Source: an uncultured Oscillospiraceae bacterium (GTDB lineage Bacteria > Bacillota_A > Clostridia > Oscillospirales > Oscillospiraceae). Taken from it: DNA of 27,594 nt. The stretch covers positions 1-27,594 of the forward strand of contig CALWWO010000026.1 in NCBI GenBank assembly GCA_944385265.1, written 5' to 3'. The position numbers and the translations under genes were made by a program. The notes beneath the pieces were generated by a model. That model was not told where the DNA came from and did no database searches. It was given only the letters and a program-made list of their open reading frames with translations. Shown here piece by piece: positions 1-7,849 of this stretch (position 1 is the stretch's first letter; the number at the start of each line of letters is the position of its first letter).

Positions 1-1
1 C

Positions 2-163
2 GATGGAGTAGGGGAAAAGCGCAGAATACTGCTTTTAAAAAAATTCGGCAGTGTAAAAAAGATAGCTGCTGCGACGGAGGAACAGCTCGGAGAGATATTG
101 CCGGCGAATGTGGCAAAGGCGGTGTACGTGCATTTCAATCCTGACGAAAAGGAGAAAAAGTAA
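2..163 (+). CDS. uvrC: Probable UvrC, C-terminal end (partial)
   Basis: An open frame runs in from before the window and ends at TAA 161-163, leaving about 53 residues. It reads GVGEKRR, then LLLKKFGSVKKI, then an EEQLGEIL helix, which is the helix-hairpin-helix (HhH2) pattern that closes UvrC, the incision subunit of the UvrABC nucleotide excision repair nuclease. In the family this domain binds DNA and supports the 5' incision. The short lysine-rich tail (DEKEKK) ends one base before the rsmD start, so the two genes are probably cotranscribed. The identification rests only on the HhH tail; another HhH protein is possible, and the catalytic domains lie outside the window. Confidence 0.7.
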   Translation, partial: DGVGEKRRILLLKKFGSVKKIAAATEEQLGEILPANVAKAVYVHFNPDEKEKK

Positions 164-164
164 T

Positions 165-701
165 ATGAGAGTTATTACAGGAACGGCTCGCGGCAGAAAA
201 CTTAAAGAGCCGGAAAATTACGATGTGAGACCGACGACTGACAAAGTAAAAGAGTCCATATTCAATATAATCCAGTTCGATATAGAGGGCAGAAAGGTGC
301 TCGACCTTTTTGCAGGGACAGGGCAGCTCGGTATAGAGGCGCTGTCGCGCGGCGCGCGCGAAGCTGTTTTCGTAGACGACTCGCCGGCAGCCGTAAAGAT
401 CATAAAGGAAAATCTGAAGCTGACGGGATTCGAAAATTACGCCGGCGTTGTGCAGGGCGATTCTATAAGCTATTTGTCGCGCGGGGAAAAGTTTGATATC
501 ATATTTCTTGACCCGCCGTACAACACAAAACTCATGGATTTTGCCCTTGAAAGCATATTGAAGTTTGACATATTAAGAGAAAATGGTATAATTGTTTGCG
601 AAAGCAGGACGGAAAGAGAAATGCCCGCCCTTTCAGAGCCTTACTATATGGTTAAAGAATATAAGTACGGAAAGATAAAAATAACACTTTATAGCAGGTG
701 A
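165..701 (+). CDS. rsmD: 16S rRNA (guanine966-N2)-methyltransferase RsmD
   Basis: The 178-residue protein is a class I SAM-dependent methyltransferase. It opens with RVITGTARGRKL and the RPTTDKVKESIFN block typical of RsmD, followed by the SAM-binding motif I LDLFAGTGQLGIEALSRGA (about residues 47-65) and the catalytic motif IV DPPY near residue 118. The family modifies G966 of 16S rRNA in the assembled small subunit. I chose ATG 165 because GGAG at 151-154 lies at a usual distance and the protein then starts exactly as the family does; a start at 108 would add a non-homologous run overlapping uvrC. It sits between uvrC and coaD, a common pairing in Bacillota. Confidence 0.95.
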   Translation: MRVITGTARGRKLKEPENYDVRPTTDKVKESIFNIIQFDIEGRKVLDLFAGTGQLGIEALSRGAREAVFVDDSPAAVKIIKENLKLTGFENYAGVVQGDSISYLSRGEKFDIIFLDPPYNTKLMDFALESILKFDILRENGIIVCESRTEREMPALSEPYYMVKEYKYGKIKITLYSR

Positions 702-707
702 GACGGC

Positions 708-1193
708 ATGAAAATAGCGGTTTACCCAGGGAGCTTCGACCCGATAACATTGGGGCATTTAAATATCATCCGGCGCGCGGCAAAGATATTCGATAAGCTG
801 TACGTATGCGTGATGGTAAATTCAGCTAAAAACCCGATGTTTACGCTGGAAGAGAGGATGAATCTTATCAGAAAAGTCGTTGGACGCTTTGGCAACGTAG
901 AGGTGGAGTGGTCCGACAAGCTTTTGGTAGAATATGCCCTCTCGAAAAACGCAAATGTAATAGTAAAGGGCTTGCGAATTGTTTCCGATTTCGAGATGGA
1001 GTACCAGCTCGCCCTTACAAACAAGAAGCTGGAGCCGTCTATCGACACGCTGTTTCTGGCGGCGGATGAAAAATATTCATATCTCAGCTCGACAATAGTC
1101 AAGGAAATGGCTAAATATAACGCTAATTTAAGCAAATTTGTCCCCAGAGAAATTATAAGCGACATATTAGAAAAAACAGGAGGGAAAAGATAA
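708..1193 (+). CDS. coaD: Phosphopantetheine adenylyltransferase CoaD
   Basis: At 161 residues this is full length for PPAT, which joins ATP and 4'-phosphopantetheine to give dephospho-CoA in the penultimate step of coenzyme A synthesis. The nucleotidyltransferase signature PGSFDPITLGH (residues 7-17) contains the (T/H)xGH ATP site. The substrate-binding stretch GLRIVSDFEMEYQLALTNKKL and the C-terminal YSYLSSTIVKE block are also intact. It starts 6 bases after rsmD, and its stop TAA (1191-1193) overlaps the ATG of the next gene by one base, so rsmD, coaD and the coiled-coil gene are very likely translated from one message. Nothing unusual was seen. Confidence 0.97.
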   Translation: MKIAVYPGSFDPITLGHLNIIRRAAKIFDKLYVCVMVNSAKNPMFTLEERMNLIRKVVGRFGNVEVEWSDKLLVEYALSKNANVIVKGLRIVSDFEMEYQLALTNKKLEPSIDTLFLAADEKYSYLSSTIVKEMAKYNANLSKFVPREIISDILEKTGGKR

Positions 1194-1699
1194 TGGGAAA
1201 CAGTGTTCAGGAATTGCTGGAAATGCTTTATACAATGGTTACAGAGGCGTGGGGGCTTCCACTTGGCGCCGAAAAATGCGTGATCGAGCGCGATAAAGTT
1301 CTTGACCTCTTGGACGAAATCAAGGCACAGCTTCCAACAGAGCTTGCAGAAGCAAAAAGACTTGTTGCGGCGAGAAGCGAATTTATTGCAAACGCGAAAA
1401 GAGAAGCTGAATCTATAAGAAAGGTCGCAGAAGACAGAGCACGCCAGATGGTTGACACGCAGGAAATCATAAAGGCTGCGAAAGCCAAAAGCACAGAGAT
1501 GATTTCAATGGCGGAGAGCAGATCGGCAGAGCTCCGCCGCGTGGCTAATGAATACGCGGACGACGCCCTGAAGCGTACCGAAGAGGCCATTGCAGAGGCG
1601 CTTAATGAAGTGCGCCAGTCCAGAACAAAATTTAGAAGCGTTGCGATCAATTCAGCAAGGCGCGAGCAAAATCTTACGCCTAATGAGGACGAGGAGTAA
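1193..1699 (+). CDS. Conserved coiled-coil protein (DivIVA-like / ATP synthase B-like helix)
   Basis: This 168-residue protein has no signal peptide or membrane segment. A short N-terminal region (EAWGLPLGAEKCVIERDKVLDLLDEI, here in two parts: residues 18-30 and 31-44) is followed by a long alanine-, glutamate- and arginine-rich helix from about residue 45 to 155 that looks like a continuous coiled coil. From memory, homologues next to coaD are widespread in Clostridia and are often labelled ATPase or F0 subunit B because of the helix; no nucleotide-binding motif is visible, so that label is not supported here. The N-terminal pattern recalls DivIVA-type proteins. Function is unknown; a cytoplasmic scaffolding role is a guess. 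It is the last gene before a clear terminator. Confidence 0.85.
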   Translation: MGNSVQELLEMLYTMVTEAWGLPLGAEKCVIERDKVLDLLDEIKAQLPTELAEAKRLVAARSEFIANAKREAESIRKVAEDRARQMVDTQEIIKAAKAKSTEMISMAESRSAELRRVANEYADDALKRTEEAIAEALNEVRQSRTKFRSVAINSARREQNLTPNEDEE

Positions 1700-1700
1700 A

Positions 1701-1769
1701 ATGCCTGAAGACGGTTTGTTTCAAGACATAGAGCCATGTAAACAACAAGGTCTTTCAGATGCATTTTAA
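1701..1769 (+). CDS. Possible 22-residue small ORF
   Basis: ATG 1701 follows the previous stop by one base and is preceded by GAGGACGAGGAG, a plausible ribosome site, although that run also encodes the acidic end of the upstream protein. The peptide would start MPEDGLFQDIEPCK and end DAF. There is no recognisable domain. It could be a translated leader-type peptide or simply a chance frame before the terminator. Conservation in relatives would decide. Confidence 0.15.
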   Translation: MPEDGLFQDIEPCKQQGLSDAF

Positions 1770-1794
1770 TAGGCGGCAATAGATAAGATAATAT

Positions 1795-1836
1795 AAACAG
1801 CACACTACATTTTGTGGTGTGCTGTTTTATTTTTTG
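1795..1836 (+). terminator. Intrinsic terminator after the rsmD-coaD operon
   Basis: AACAGCACAC (1796-1805 region) pairs perfectly with GTGTGCTGTT about 11 bases later, and the stem is followed by TTATTTTTT. It separates the coaD operon from the dcw promoter. Confidence 0.9.
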
Positions 1837-1946
1837 GATATTTTGTGCACAAGATGAAAAATCTGAAAAGGTTAAAGAAAGATGTAGAAAAGCGAAAAAA
1901 GGAAGTTTTTTGAATAAAAAAAATAAGACAATTTAAAGATTTGCTA

Positions 1947-1975
1947 TTGCATTTTTTGGAAGCTTAATCTATAAT
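1947..1975 (+). promoter_or_regulatory. Sigma-A promoter of mraZ and the dcw cluster
   Basis: The -35 box TTGCAT (1947-1952) and the perfect -10 box TATAAT (1970-1975) are separated by 17 bases. Transcription would begin near 1982, just at the MraZ boxes. Confidence 0.85.
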
Positions 1976-1985
1976 AAAACCATTA

Positions 1986-2010
1986 GTGGTGGATTGTGGT
2001 GGAAAATGTG
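1986..2010 (+). promoter_or_regulatory. MraZ operator: 10-bp phased GTGG repeats
   Basis: GTGGTGGATT (1986-1995) is followed directly by GTGGTGGAAA (1996-2005) and a weaker ATGTG (2006-2010). MraZ family proteins bind short G-rich direct repeats spaced by one helical turn in front of their own gene. Placement just downstream of the -10 box fits autorepression. The assignment is by motif and context. Confidence 0.7.
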
Positions 2011-2044
2011 ATTAATTCCCATAAAAGAAAGCGAGGTGGGTATA

Positions 2045-2461
2045 ATGACCGGAATTTATAATCATACGCTGGACGCAAAGGGACGGTTGTTTATCCCCGC
2101 CAAGCTGAGGGAAGAGCTGGGCGACGTATTTTACGTGACGCTGAGCATGGAAAAATGCCTGTCTGCGTATTCGTCCGATAGCTGGAACGTTTTCATGGAC
2201 AAGATAAAGGCGATGCCAAAGGCAAAACAGATAAAAATGAGACCGCTGTTTTCGCACGCGGCGAAATGTGAGCTTGACGCTCAGGGGAGAATACTGCTTC
2301 CACAGGCACTGCGTGATTTTGCCGGACTGACGAAGAACGTCACGGTTGTGGGCGCCGGCGAATGCGCTGAGTTTTGGGATTCCGAAAGCTGGGCGGCAGT
2401 TGACAATATCGAGACGACGCCTGAGAACATTGCAGAAGTGTTTACGGAGCTTGATTTCTAA
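2045..2461 (+). CDS. mraZ: Transcriptional regulator MraZ
   Basis: The protein has 138 residues, normal for MraZ, and contains two SpoVT/AbrB-like half-domains, each with the family signature: [17 protein letters not shown] near the N-terminus and [18 protein letters not shown] near the middle. MraZ forms a ring oligomer that binds repeats upstream of the dcw cluster and represses it in species studied. I chose ATG 2045 over an in-frame GTG at 2036 because GAGGTG (2033-2038) is then a well-placed ribosome site and the protein starts [14 protein letters not shown] as usual. Its stop overlaps the rsmH start (TAATG at 2459-2463). Confidence 0.95.
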   Translation: MTGIYNHTLDAKGRLFIPAKLREELGDVFYVTLSMEKCLSAYSSDSWNVFMDKIKAMPKAKQIKMRPLFSHAAKCELDAQGRILLPQALRDFAGLTKNVTVVGAGECAEFWDSESWAAVDNIETTPENIAEVFTELDF

Positions 2462-3393
2462 TGGAAGATCTACACGTGCCTGTTTTGCTTAAAGAGTGTA
2501 TCGACGCGCTTGATATAAGACCTGACGGAATATATGTGGACGGTACGCTTGGGCGCGGCGGGCATTCGGCAGAGATAGCCAAAAGGCTCACAACTGGAAA
2601 GCTTGTCGCCATCGACAGAGATCAAGCGGCAATAGACGAATGTATAAAAAAGCTCATCCGGTATAAGGACAAGATCACTTTCGTTCACGGGAATTTCAGA
2701 GAGATAAAAAGTATATTGCAGCAGCTCGGTATAACAAGCGTGGATGGTATGCTTTTTGATCTTGGGGTGTCGTCGCCGCAGCTCGACGATGCATCGAGAG
2801 GATTCTCGTATATGCAGGACGCGCCGCTTGATATGCGGATGGACCAAGACGGGTCGCTTACGGCTTATGACGTAGTTAACGGATGGAGCGAGGCGGAGCT
2901 GAAAAGGATACTGTCAGAGTATGGTGAAGAGCGATATTCGGGGCGCATAGCTGCAAATATAGCAAGAAGGCGAGAAAAAGCGCCGATCAAAACGACGATG
3001 GAGCTTGTGGATATCGTAAAAAGCGCGATGCCGGCAGCGGCGCTGAGAGAAAAACAGCATCCGGCAAAGAGAACATTTCAGGCGATAAGGATAGCGGTGA
3101 ACGACGAGCTTGCGTCGCTCTCGGACATGTTGGACGACGCAGTGGAATGCCTAAATAAAGGCGGACGGATAGCGGTGATAAGCTTCCATTCGCTTGAGGA
3201 CAGGATAGTCAAAAATACGCTTGCGTCAAAGGAAAAGGGCTGTACATGCCCGCCGGATTTTCCGGTGTGCGTATGCGGGTTCAAGCAGACGATGAGATCG
3301 GTGTTCAGAAAGCCGGTCGTTCCCGGTAAAGAAGAATTGGAAAATAATCCACGCGCAAGAAGCGCAAAATTAAGGGTGGCAGAGAGAGTTTAG
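2461..3393 (+). CDS. rsmH: 16S rRNA (cytosine1402-N4)-methyltransferase RsmH
   Basis: The 310-residue length is typical of RsmH (MraW), which methylates N4 of C1402 in the ribosomal P site. Visible family blocks, in order, are [13 protein letters not shown] at the N-terminus, the SAM-binding [16 protein letters not shown] (residues 25-40), [18 protein letters not shown], the DMRMD block, [15 protein letters not shown] and [13 protein letters not shown] cysteine-containing stretch ([12 protein letters not shown]) near residue 265 is also a family feature. Translation is coupled to mraZ by a one-base overlap. This is the standard second gene of the dcw cluster. Confidence 0.97.
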   Translation: MEDLHVPVLLKECIDALDIRPDGIYVDGTLGRGGHSAEIAKRLTTGKLVAIDRDQAAIDECIKKLIRYKDKITFVHGNFREIKSILQQLGITSVDGMLFDLGVSSPQLDDASRGFSYMQDAPLDMRMDQDGSLTAYDVVNGWSEAELKRILSEYGEERYSGRIAANIARRREKAPIKTTMELVDIVKSAMPAAALREKQHPAKRTFQAIRIAVNDELASLSDMLDDAVECLNKGGRIAVISFHSLEDRIVKNTLASKEKGCTCPPDFPVCVCGFKQTMRSVFRKPVVPGKEELENNPRARSAKLRVAERV

Positions 3394-3426
3394 GTTTAGG
3401 CGCGATTATCGAAAGAGTGAACAAAA

Positions 3427-3975
3427 ATGGCAAGAAAAAAAGTAGAATTTGAATATGCGAGAAACGCCACGTATGGGAATGTGGCGTATGACTTGAACAG
3501 GCTGGACAATACGGTAAGAGCGGCGGAGCCCGCCGTTGAATACGAGTATGAGCCACAGCGGGAAATAAAGCCCCGCCCGGCGAGAGCAGCGGTAAGGCTT
3601 GAAGAGACCCGCCAGGGATTTTCACTTTTTGCACTGGTCGGATTTACCGCGCTTACGGTGCTCGTGGTTTTGATACTTATGGCGCATATACAGCTGACGG
3701 CGATAAATTCTGAGATATCAGAGCTCAGCAATCAGATCATAGAGGCACAGGAGAATGAGACAAGACTCACCGTAAAATACGAGAGCGTTTTTGACGCTGA
3801 CAGCATAAGGGAATACGCTGTCAACGTATTGGGTATGAATAAGGTTACTTCCGAGCAAATCACGGTGCTTGATGATATAAAACCCGATAAAGCAGTTGTG
3901 CTTTCAGAGAGCGAAAACTCAGGCGGAGGCTTTCTGAGAACGGCGCTTGCGGCGGTACTGGAATATTTCCGCTGA
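3427..3975 (+). CDS. ftsL: FtsL-like cell division protein
   Basis: The 182-residue protein has a hydrophilic N-terminal part of about 64 residues, one membrane segment (about 66-87, with FALVGFTALTVLVVLILMA) and an external helix (about 90-120) followed by the pattern SIREYAVNVLGMNKVTSEQI. That arrangement and its place between rsmH and the PBP gene match FtsL, which forms the trimeric FtsQLB complex that activates septal peptidoglycan synthesis. Sequence conservation in this family is low, so context carries much of the weight. The cytoplasmic N-terminus is longer than in E. coli FtsL, as is common in Clostridia. The C-terminal tail is Ser/Gly-rich. Confidence 0.8.
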   Translation: MARKKVEFEYARNATYGNVAYDLNRLDNTVRAAEPAVEYEYEPQREIKPRPARAAVRLEETRQGFSLFALVGFTALTVLVVLILMAHIQLTAINSEISELSNQIIEAQENETRLTVKYESVFDADSIREYAVNVLGMNKVTSEQITVLDDIKPDKAVVLSESENSGGGFLRTALAAVLEYFR

Positions 3976-3988
3976 TACCGACTTATAA

Positions 3989-4019
3989 TTTACTGTGGAC
4001 AAAAAGCTGTCACGGTAAA
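3989..4019 (+). repeat. Hairpin between ftsL and the PBP gene
   Basis: TTTACTGTG-G-ACA pairs with TGTCACGGTAAA around a six-base loop, with one bulged G and one G-U pair. There is no T-run after it, so it is not a normal terminator; it may be an RNA processing or stability element, or chance. Confidence 0.4.
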
Positions 4020-4044
4020 TTAGAAAAGATCGGAGAAGCGGGAA

Positions 4045-6330
4045 ATGAAATATCTGAATGATAAAGATCCTCGAATGCGGCCGAATAGGATGATACTTAG
4101 CCGTACACTTTTCCTTATGATAGTGTGCGGCATAGTTGCCTTTATTGTGCTGGCAGTCAAGCTTTATACGATACAGATACGAGACCACGAATTTTATGAA
4201 TCGCTGGCGCTGGAGCAGCAGACTTTTGAAACAAAAATACCGGCTGCCCGTGGAACAATATACGATAAGAATGGAGAAGAGCTGGCTGTAAGCTCGACGG
4301 CATACAGCGTCTATATAAGCCCGTATGAGATCCAGTATTTTAAAGAAGATAAGGAAAAGATAGCGGATACGTTGTCGCAGGTGCTCGGAGTAAATCGCGA
4401 CGCAGTAATAAAGAAAACAGAAGATATAGCTTCATGGTATAAAACAGTCGCCGTAAAAATAGATTCCGAGACGGCGAATAATTTGAGACTCGCAATAAGC
4501 GAGAATGATTTTAAAAGTATACATATAGAAAGCGACACAAAGCGCTGGTATCCAAACGGCAGCCTTGCATGCCATGTCATAGGTTTCGTCGGGATCGACG
4601 GAACGGGGCTTGAGGGGATAGAGGCGCTTTATGATGAATACCTCACCGGCGTGGACGGCAATGTCTCAAGACTTGCGGCTGCAAACGGGACAGAAATGCT
4701 GTCCGGGACGTACGAAAAATACGTAGATGCGGTCGACGGATGCGACCTGACGCTTACGATAGACGCCGGCGTACAGAAAATAGTGGAGAAATGCGTCGAA
4801 CAGGCGATAGAGGACTATGACGTACAAAACGGCGGATGCGCCATAGTCATGAATGTTAAAACAGGCGCGATATTGGCGCTTGCCAGCTTTGAAAATTATG
4901 ATTTAAATAATTACCGCAGCGTAAGCGAGGAAAAGCAGAAAGAGCTTGAGCAGATAACTGATAAAGACGAGTATAATGCGGCGCTGCGTGAAGCTCAGCT
5001 CAAGCAGTGGCGCAATATGGCTTTAAACGATACATACGAGCCGGGCTCGGTTTTTAAAACGATAACAATGGCAATAGGGCTCGACAGCGGCGCCATTTCA
5101 GCCGGAGATTCGTTTTTCTGCGGCGGCGCGATGAACGTCCTGGGCAGAAACAAACCGTTAAACTGCTGGCGGCACAGCGGGCATGGCTCGCAGACGCTCG
5201 CAGAGGCGGCGCAGCACTCGTGCAACGTAGCGTTTGTAAATATCGGCTTGCGTATAGGAGCAGAGACGTTTTATGATTATGCGAAAAACTTCGGTCTTTT
5301 TGAAAAGACCGGGATAGATCTTATAGGAGAAGCGGGAAGCCAATGGTGGGATGAGGAGATATTTTTCAATACTCAGAATTTATCCCAGCTTGCGGCAGCT
5401 TCGTTTGGACAGACGTTTAACATAACGCCGATACAGCTTATAACGGCAATATCGGCGGCTGTGAACGGAGGAGAGCTGATGCAGCCGTACGTTGTGGACA
5501 GCGCAACGGATGCCGACGGCGCGATTGTGTATAAAAAAGACACGTCCGCTGTGCGCACAGTCATAAGCGAGACGACCTCGCAAACGGTGCGGGACATACT
5601 AGAATCTGTCGTAGGCTCTTCCGGAGGCACAGGCAAAAACGCCGCGGTTGCAGGATACCGCATAGGAGGCAAAACCGGAACATCGGAGAAAACAGGCAAG
5701 GCGATAGTAGACGGGAAAAAGGAATATATCGTCTCGTTTTGCGGGATCGCTCCAATGGAGGATCCGGAGCTTGCCGTGCTGGTACTGCTCGATACTCCCA
5801 GCCATGAGACAGGGCTTTATATAAGCGGCGGCAATATGGCAGCTCCGGCAGTCGGAAATATATTTGCCGATGTTCTCCCATATCTCGGATATGAAAGAGA
5901 ATATACGGAGGAGGAACTTTCCGTAGCGGATGTGACAGTTCCGCAGCTTGTAGGAAAAAGCGTTGAAGAGGCGCAGAACGAGCTTAGAGAGCTTGGATTG
6001 CAGTGCTCAGTGGACGGAGCGGGAGCAACGGTCACAGGACAGCTTCCTATGTCCGGCGCAGATATATCCGCGGGCTCGACCGTTATAATATATACGGAAG
6101 ACGCGCCGAAAGAGACGATGTCGGTGGTGCCTGATCTTCAGGGGCTTACATTTGAAGAGGCGCAGGCAGAGCTTGAAAAAGCGGGGCTTTATATGCAGAC
6201 CTCCGATTTATATGCGGGAAACGAGGACGCCGTCGTACGGAAACAGTCGATAACGTACGGAAGCGAGGCGCCGAGCGGGACGGTCATTGAGGTCTCGATC
6301 ATGGAAAATGTGGATGAAGGTGTAGAGTAA
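4045..6330 (+). CDS. Class B penicillin-binding protein with PASTA domains (FtsI/SpoVD type)
   Basis: The 761-residue protein is a monofunctional transpeptidase that crosslinks septal peptidoglycan outside the membrane. A membrane anchor lies at about 19-41, followed by the PBP dimerisation domain beginning with RGTIYDKNGEELA. The transpeptidase motifs are intact: SVFK with catalytic Ser335, SCN at 392-394 and KTGT at 543-546. Two C-terminal PASTA domains follow at about 630-690 and 693-755 (VTVPQLVG and VVPDLQG starts). PASTA tails on a dcw-cluster PBP occur in both division (FtsI/Pbp2x) and sporulation (SpoVD) enzymes. Only one such PBP is present here, so I expect it to be the division enzyme, but SpoVD cannot be excluded from sequence alone. 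It lies 69 bases after ftsL. Confidence 0.93.
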   Translation: MKYLNDKDPRMRPNRMILSRTLFLMIVCGIVAFIVLAVKLYTIQIRDHEFYESLALEQQTFETKIPAARGTIYDKNGEELAVSSTAYSVYISPYEIQYFKEDKEKIADTLSQVLGVNRDAVIKKTEDIASWYKTVAVKIDSETANNLRLAISENDFKSIHIESDTKRWYPNGSLACHVIGFVGIDGTGLEGIEALYDEYLTGVDGNVSRLAAANGTEMLSGTYEKYVDAVDGCDLTLTIDAGVQKIVEKCVEQAIEDYDVQNGGCAIVMNVKTGAILALASFENYDLNNYRSVSEEKQKELEQITDKDEYNAALREAQLKQWRNMALNDTYEPGSVFKTITMAIGLDSGAISAGDSFFCGGAMNVLGRNKPLNCWRHSGHGSQTLAEAAQHSCNVAFVNIGLRIGAETFYDYAKNFGLFEKTGIDLIGEAGSQWWDEEIFFNTQNLSQLAAASFGQTFNITPIQLITAISAAVNGGELMQPYVVDSATDADGAIVYKKDTSAVRTVISETTSQTVRDILESVVGSSGGTGKNAAVAGYRIGGKTGTSEKTGKAIVDGKKEYIVSFCGIAPMEDPELAVLVLLDTPSHETGLYISGGNMAAPAVGNIFADVLPYLGYEREYTEEELSVADVTVPQLVGKSVEEAQNELRELGLQCSVDGAGATVTGQLPMSGADISAGSTVIIYTEDAPKETMSVVPDLQGLTFEEAQAELEKAGLYMQTSDLYAGNEDAVVRKQSITYGSEAPSGTVIEVSIMENVDEGVE

Positions 6331-6372
6331 AATACGAAAGGCTGTCTATACCAATGAAAGGCGGTGCGTACC

Positions 6373-7824
6373 GTGAAACTGAAAGAGCTTTTAAGGGGCG
6401 TAAATATAATCGAATGTCATGCTGACGCCGATATGGAGATAGGCGGCGTGAGCTATGATTCGCGCAGTACTAAAGGCGGCGACATGTTCGTCGCCATTGC
6501 GGGGTATACAAGCGATGGTCATGAATATATCGCGGCGGCAGTGGAACGCGGAGCTGTGTGCGTAATGTGCCAGCGCATACCTGAGCTTGACAGTATCCCA
6601 TATGTACTTGTGGATGATACGAGAAAGGGACTTGCGCTTGCAAGCGCGCATTTCTTCGGCGATCCGGCTGAGAAAATGAAAATAGTTGGAGTTACCGGCA
6701 CAAATGGGAAGACGACGACTACAAGCCTTATAAAGAGTATGCTTGAAAAAAGCGAAGGTGCAAAAGTCGGGCTTATCGGCACGAATTGCAATATGATAGG
6801 GGATATAGAGGTCGGTACAGAACGTACTACTCCCGAGTCATATGAGCTGCAAAAGCTTTTTAAAGATATGTATGAAGCGGGCTGTGAATATGTTATTATG
6901 GAAGTATCGTCTCATGCCCTGTATTTGAGCCGCGTATATGGGATAAACTTTGAGGTAGGAGTTTTCACTAATCTGACGCGCGACCACCTTGATTTCCATA
7001 AAACGATGGAGGAATACGGAGAAGCAAAGGCGCTGCTGTTCAAGCAGAGCAAAAAAGGCGTCATAAATATTGACGATGAGTATGCCGAAATGATGATAAA
7101 AGCGGTCGAATGTCCCGTGTATACGTATTCCGCAAAGACCGACGAGGCGGACCTGACGGCAAAGAGCATAGAGCTCAAGCCGGATGGAGTGAGCTTCTGC
7201 GCGCTTGAAATAGGAAAACTTGAAAAGGTAAAGCTCGGCATACCGGGTGAATTTTCCGTATATAACGGTCTTGCGGCAATAGCGACCGTCGTAAATCTTG
7301 GGATCGATCTTGAAACGGCGTGCAAAACACTGTCGGAAAGCCACGGCGTCAAGGGACGGGCTGAGGTCGTTCCGACGGGGCGCGATTTTACAGTGATCAT
7401 CGATTACGCGCATACGCCGGACGCGCTGGAAAACATACTAAAAACGGTCAAAGGTTTCGCAAAAGGAAGGGTCGTCGCACTGTTCGGCTGCGGAGGGGAC
7501 CGCGATAAGACGAAGCGCCCCATCATGGGGAAGATCGGCGTGGAGCTGGCTGACCTTGCGATCATCACCTCGGATAATCCGAGAACAGAAGATCCGTCTG
7601 CGATAATAAACGACATCTTGCAAGGGGTAACCGGGAAAAAGAAGTCCTATAAGGTGATAGAAAACAGACGCGAGGCGATAGGCTGGGCGCTTAAAAACGC
7701 ATTGCCGGACGATATAATACTGCTTGCCGGCAAAGGGCATGAGGATTATCAGATAATCGGAAAAGAAAAGCACCATTTTGACGAGCGCGAAGTGGTAGCG
7801 GAGTTTCTGTCACAAATGCAATAA
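6373..7824 (+). CDS. murE: UDP-MurNAc-L-Ala-D-Glu:meso-diaminopimelate ligase MurE
   Basis: A 483-residue Mur ligase that adds the third amino acid of the peptidoglycan stem using ATP. The P-loop GTNGKTT is at 109-115, and the central domain shows RTTPES, the conserved VSSHAL and the LTRDHLDFH block. DNPR at residues 401-404 is the signature of enzymes that choose meso-diaminopimelate rather than lysine. The C-terminus has LLAGKGHEDYQ. I prefer GTG 6373 (MKLKELLRG) to GTG 6364, because the AAAGGCGG site at 6357-6364 would overlap the earlier start, while it is well spaced for 6373. The next gene is mraY; the murF usually found here is missing. Confidence 0.95.
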   Translation: MKLKELLRGVNIIECHADADMEIGGVSYDSRSTKGGDMFVAIAGYTSDGHEYIAAAVERGAVCVMCQRIPELDSIPYVLVDDTRKGLALASAHFFGDPAEKMKIVGVTGTNGKTTTTSLIKSMLEKSEGAKVGLIGTNCNMIGDIEVGTERTTPESYELQKLFKDMYEAGCEYVIMEVSSHALYLSRVYGINFEVGVFTNLTRDHLDFHKTMEEYGEAKALLFKQSKKGVINIDDEYAEMMIKAVECPVYTYSAKTDEADLTAKSIELKPDGVSFCALEIGKLEKVKLGIPGEFSVYNGLAAIATVVNLGIDLETACKTLSESHGVKGRAEVVPTGRDFTVIIDYAHTPDALENILKTVKGFAKGRVVALFGCGGDRDKTKRPIMGKIGVELADLAIITSDNPRTEDPSAIINDILQGVTGKKKSYKVIENRREAIGWALKNALPDDIILLAGKGHEDYQIIGKEKHHFDEREVVAEFLSQMQ

Positions 7825-7849
7825 TCAATAAGGATTTGAGGTTTTACAA

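Larger units (their letters stand above)
1837..2044 (+). other. Leader region of the dcw cluster
   Basis: Together with the terminator and small ORF this makes a 345-base gap with no sizeable gene. The part from 1837 to 1940 is A-rich and holds nothing I can name; 1947-1975 is a sigma-A promoter, 1986-2010 carries MraZ boxes, and GAGGTG (2033-2038) is the mraZ ribosome site. Confidence 0.7.

Noticed and set aside
108..164. Longer RsmD start at ATG 108
   Set aside because: It overlaps the uvrC end in another frame and adds residues unlike the family; ATG 165 has its own ribosome site and the usual family N-terminus.
1228..1803. Minus-strand frame of 191 codons opposite the coiled-coil gene
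   Set aside because: It is a shadow of the alanine- and arginine-rich coiled coil and would begin inside the terminator hairpin.
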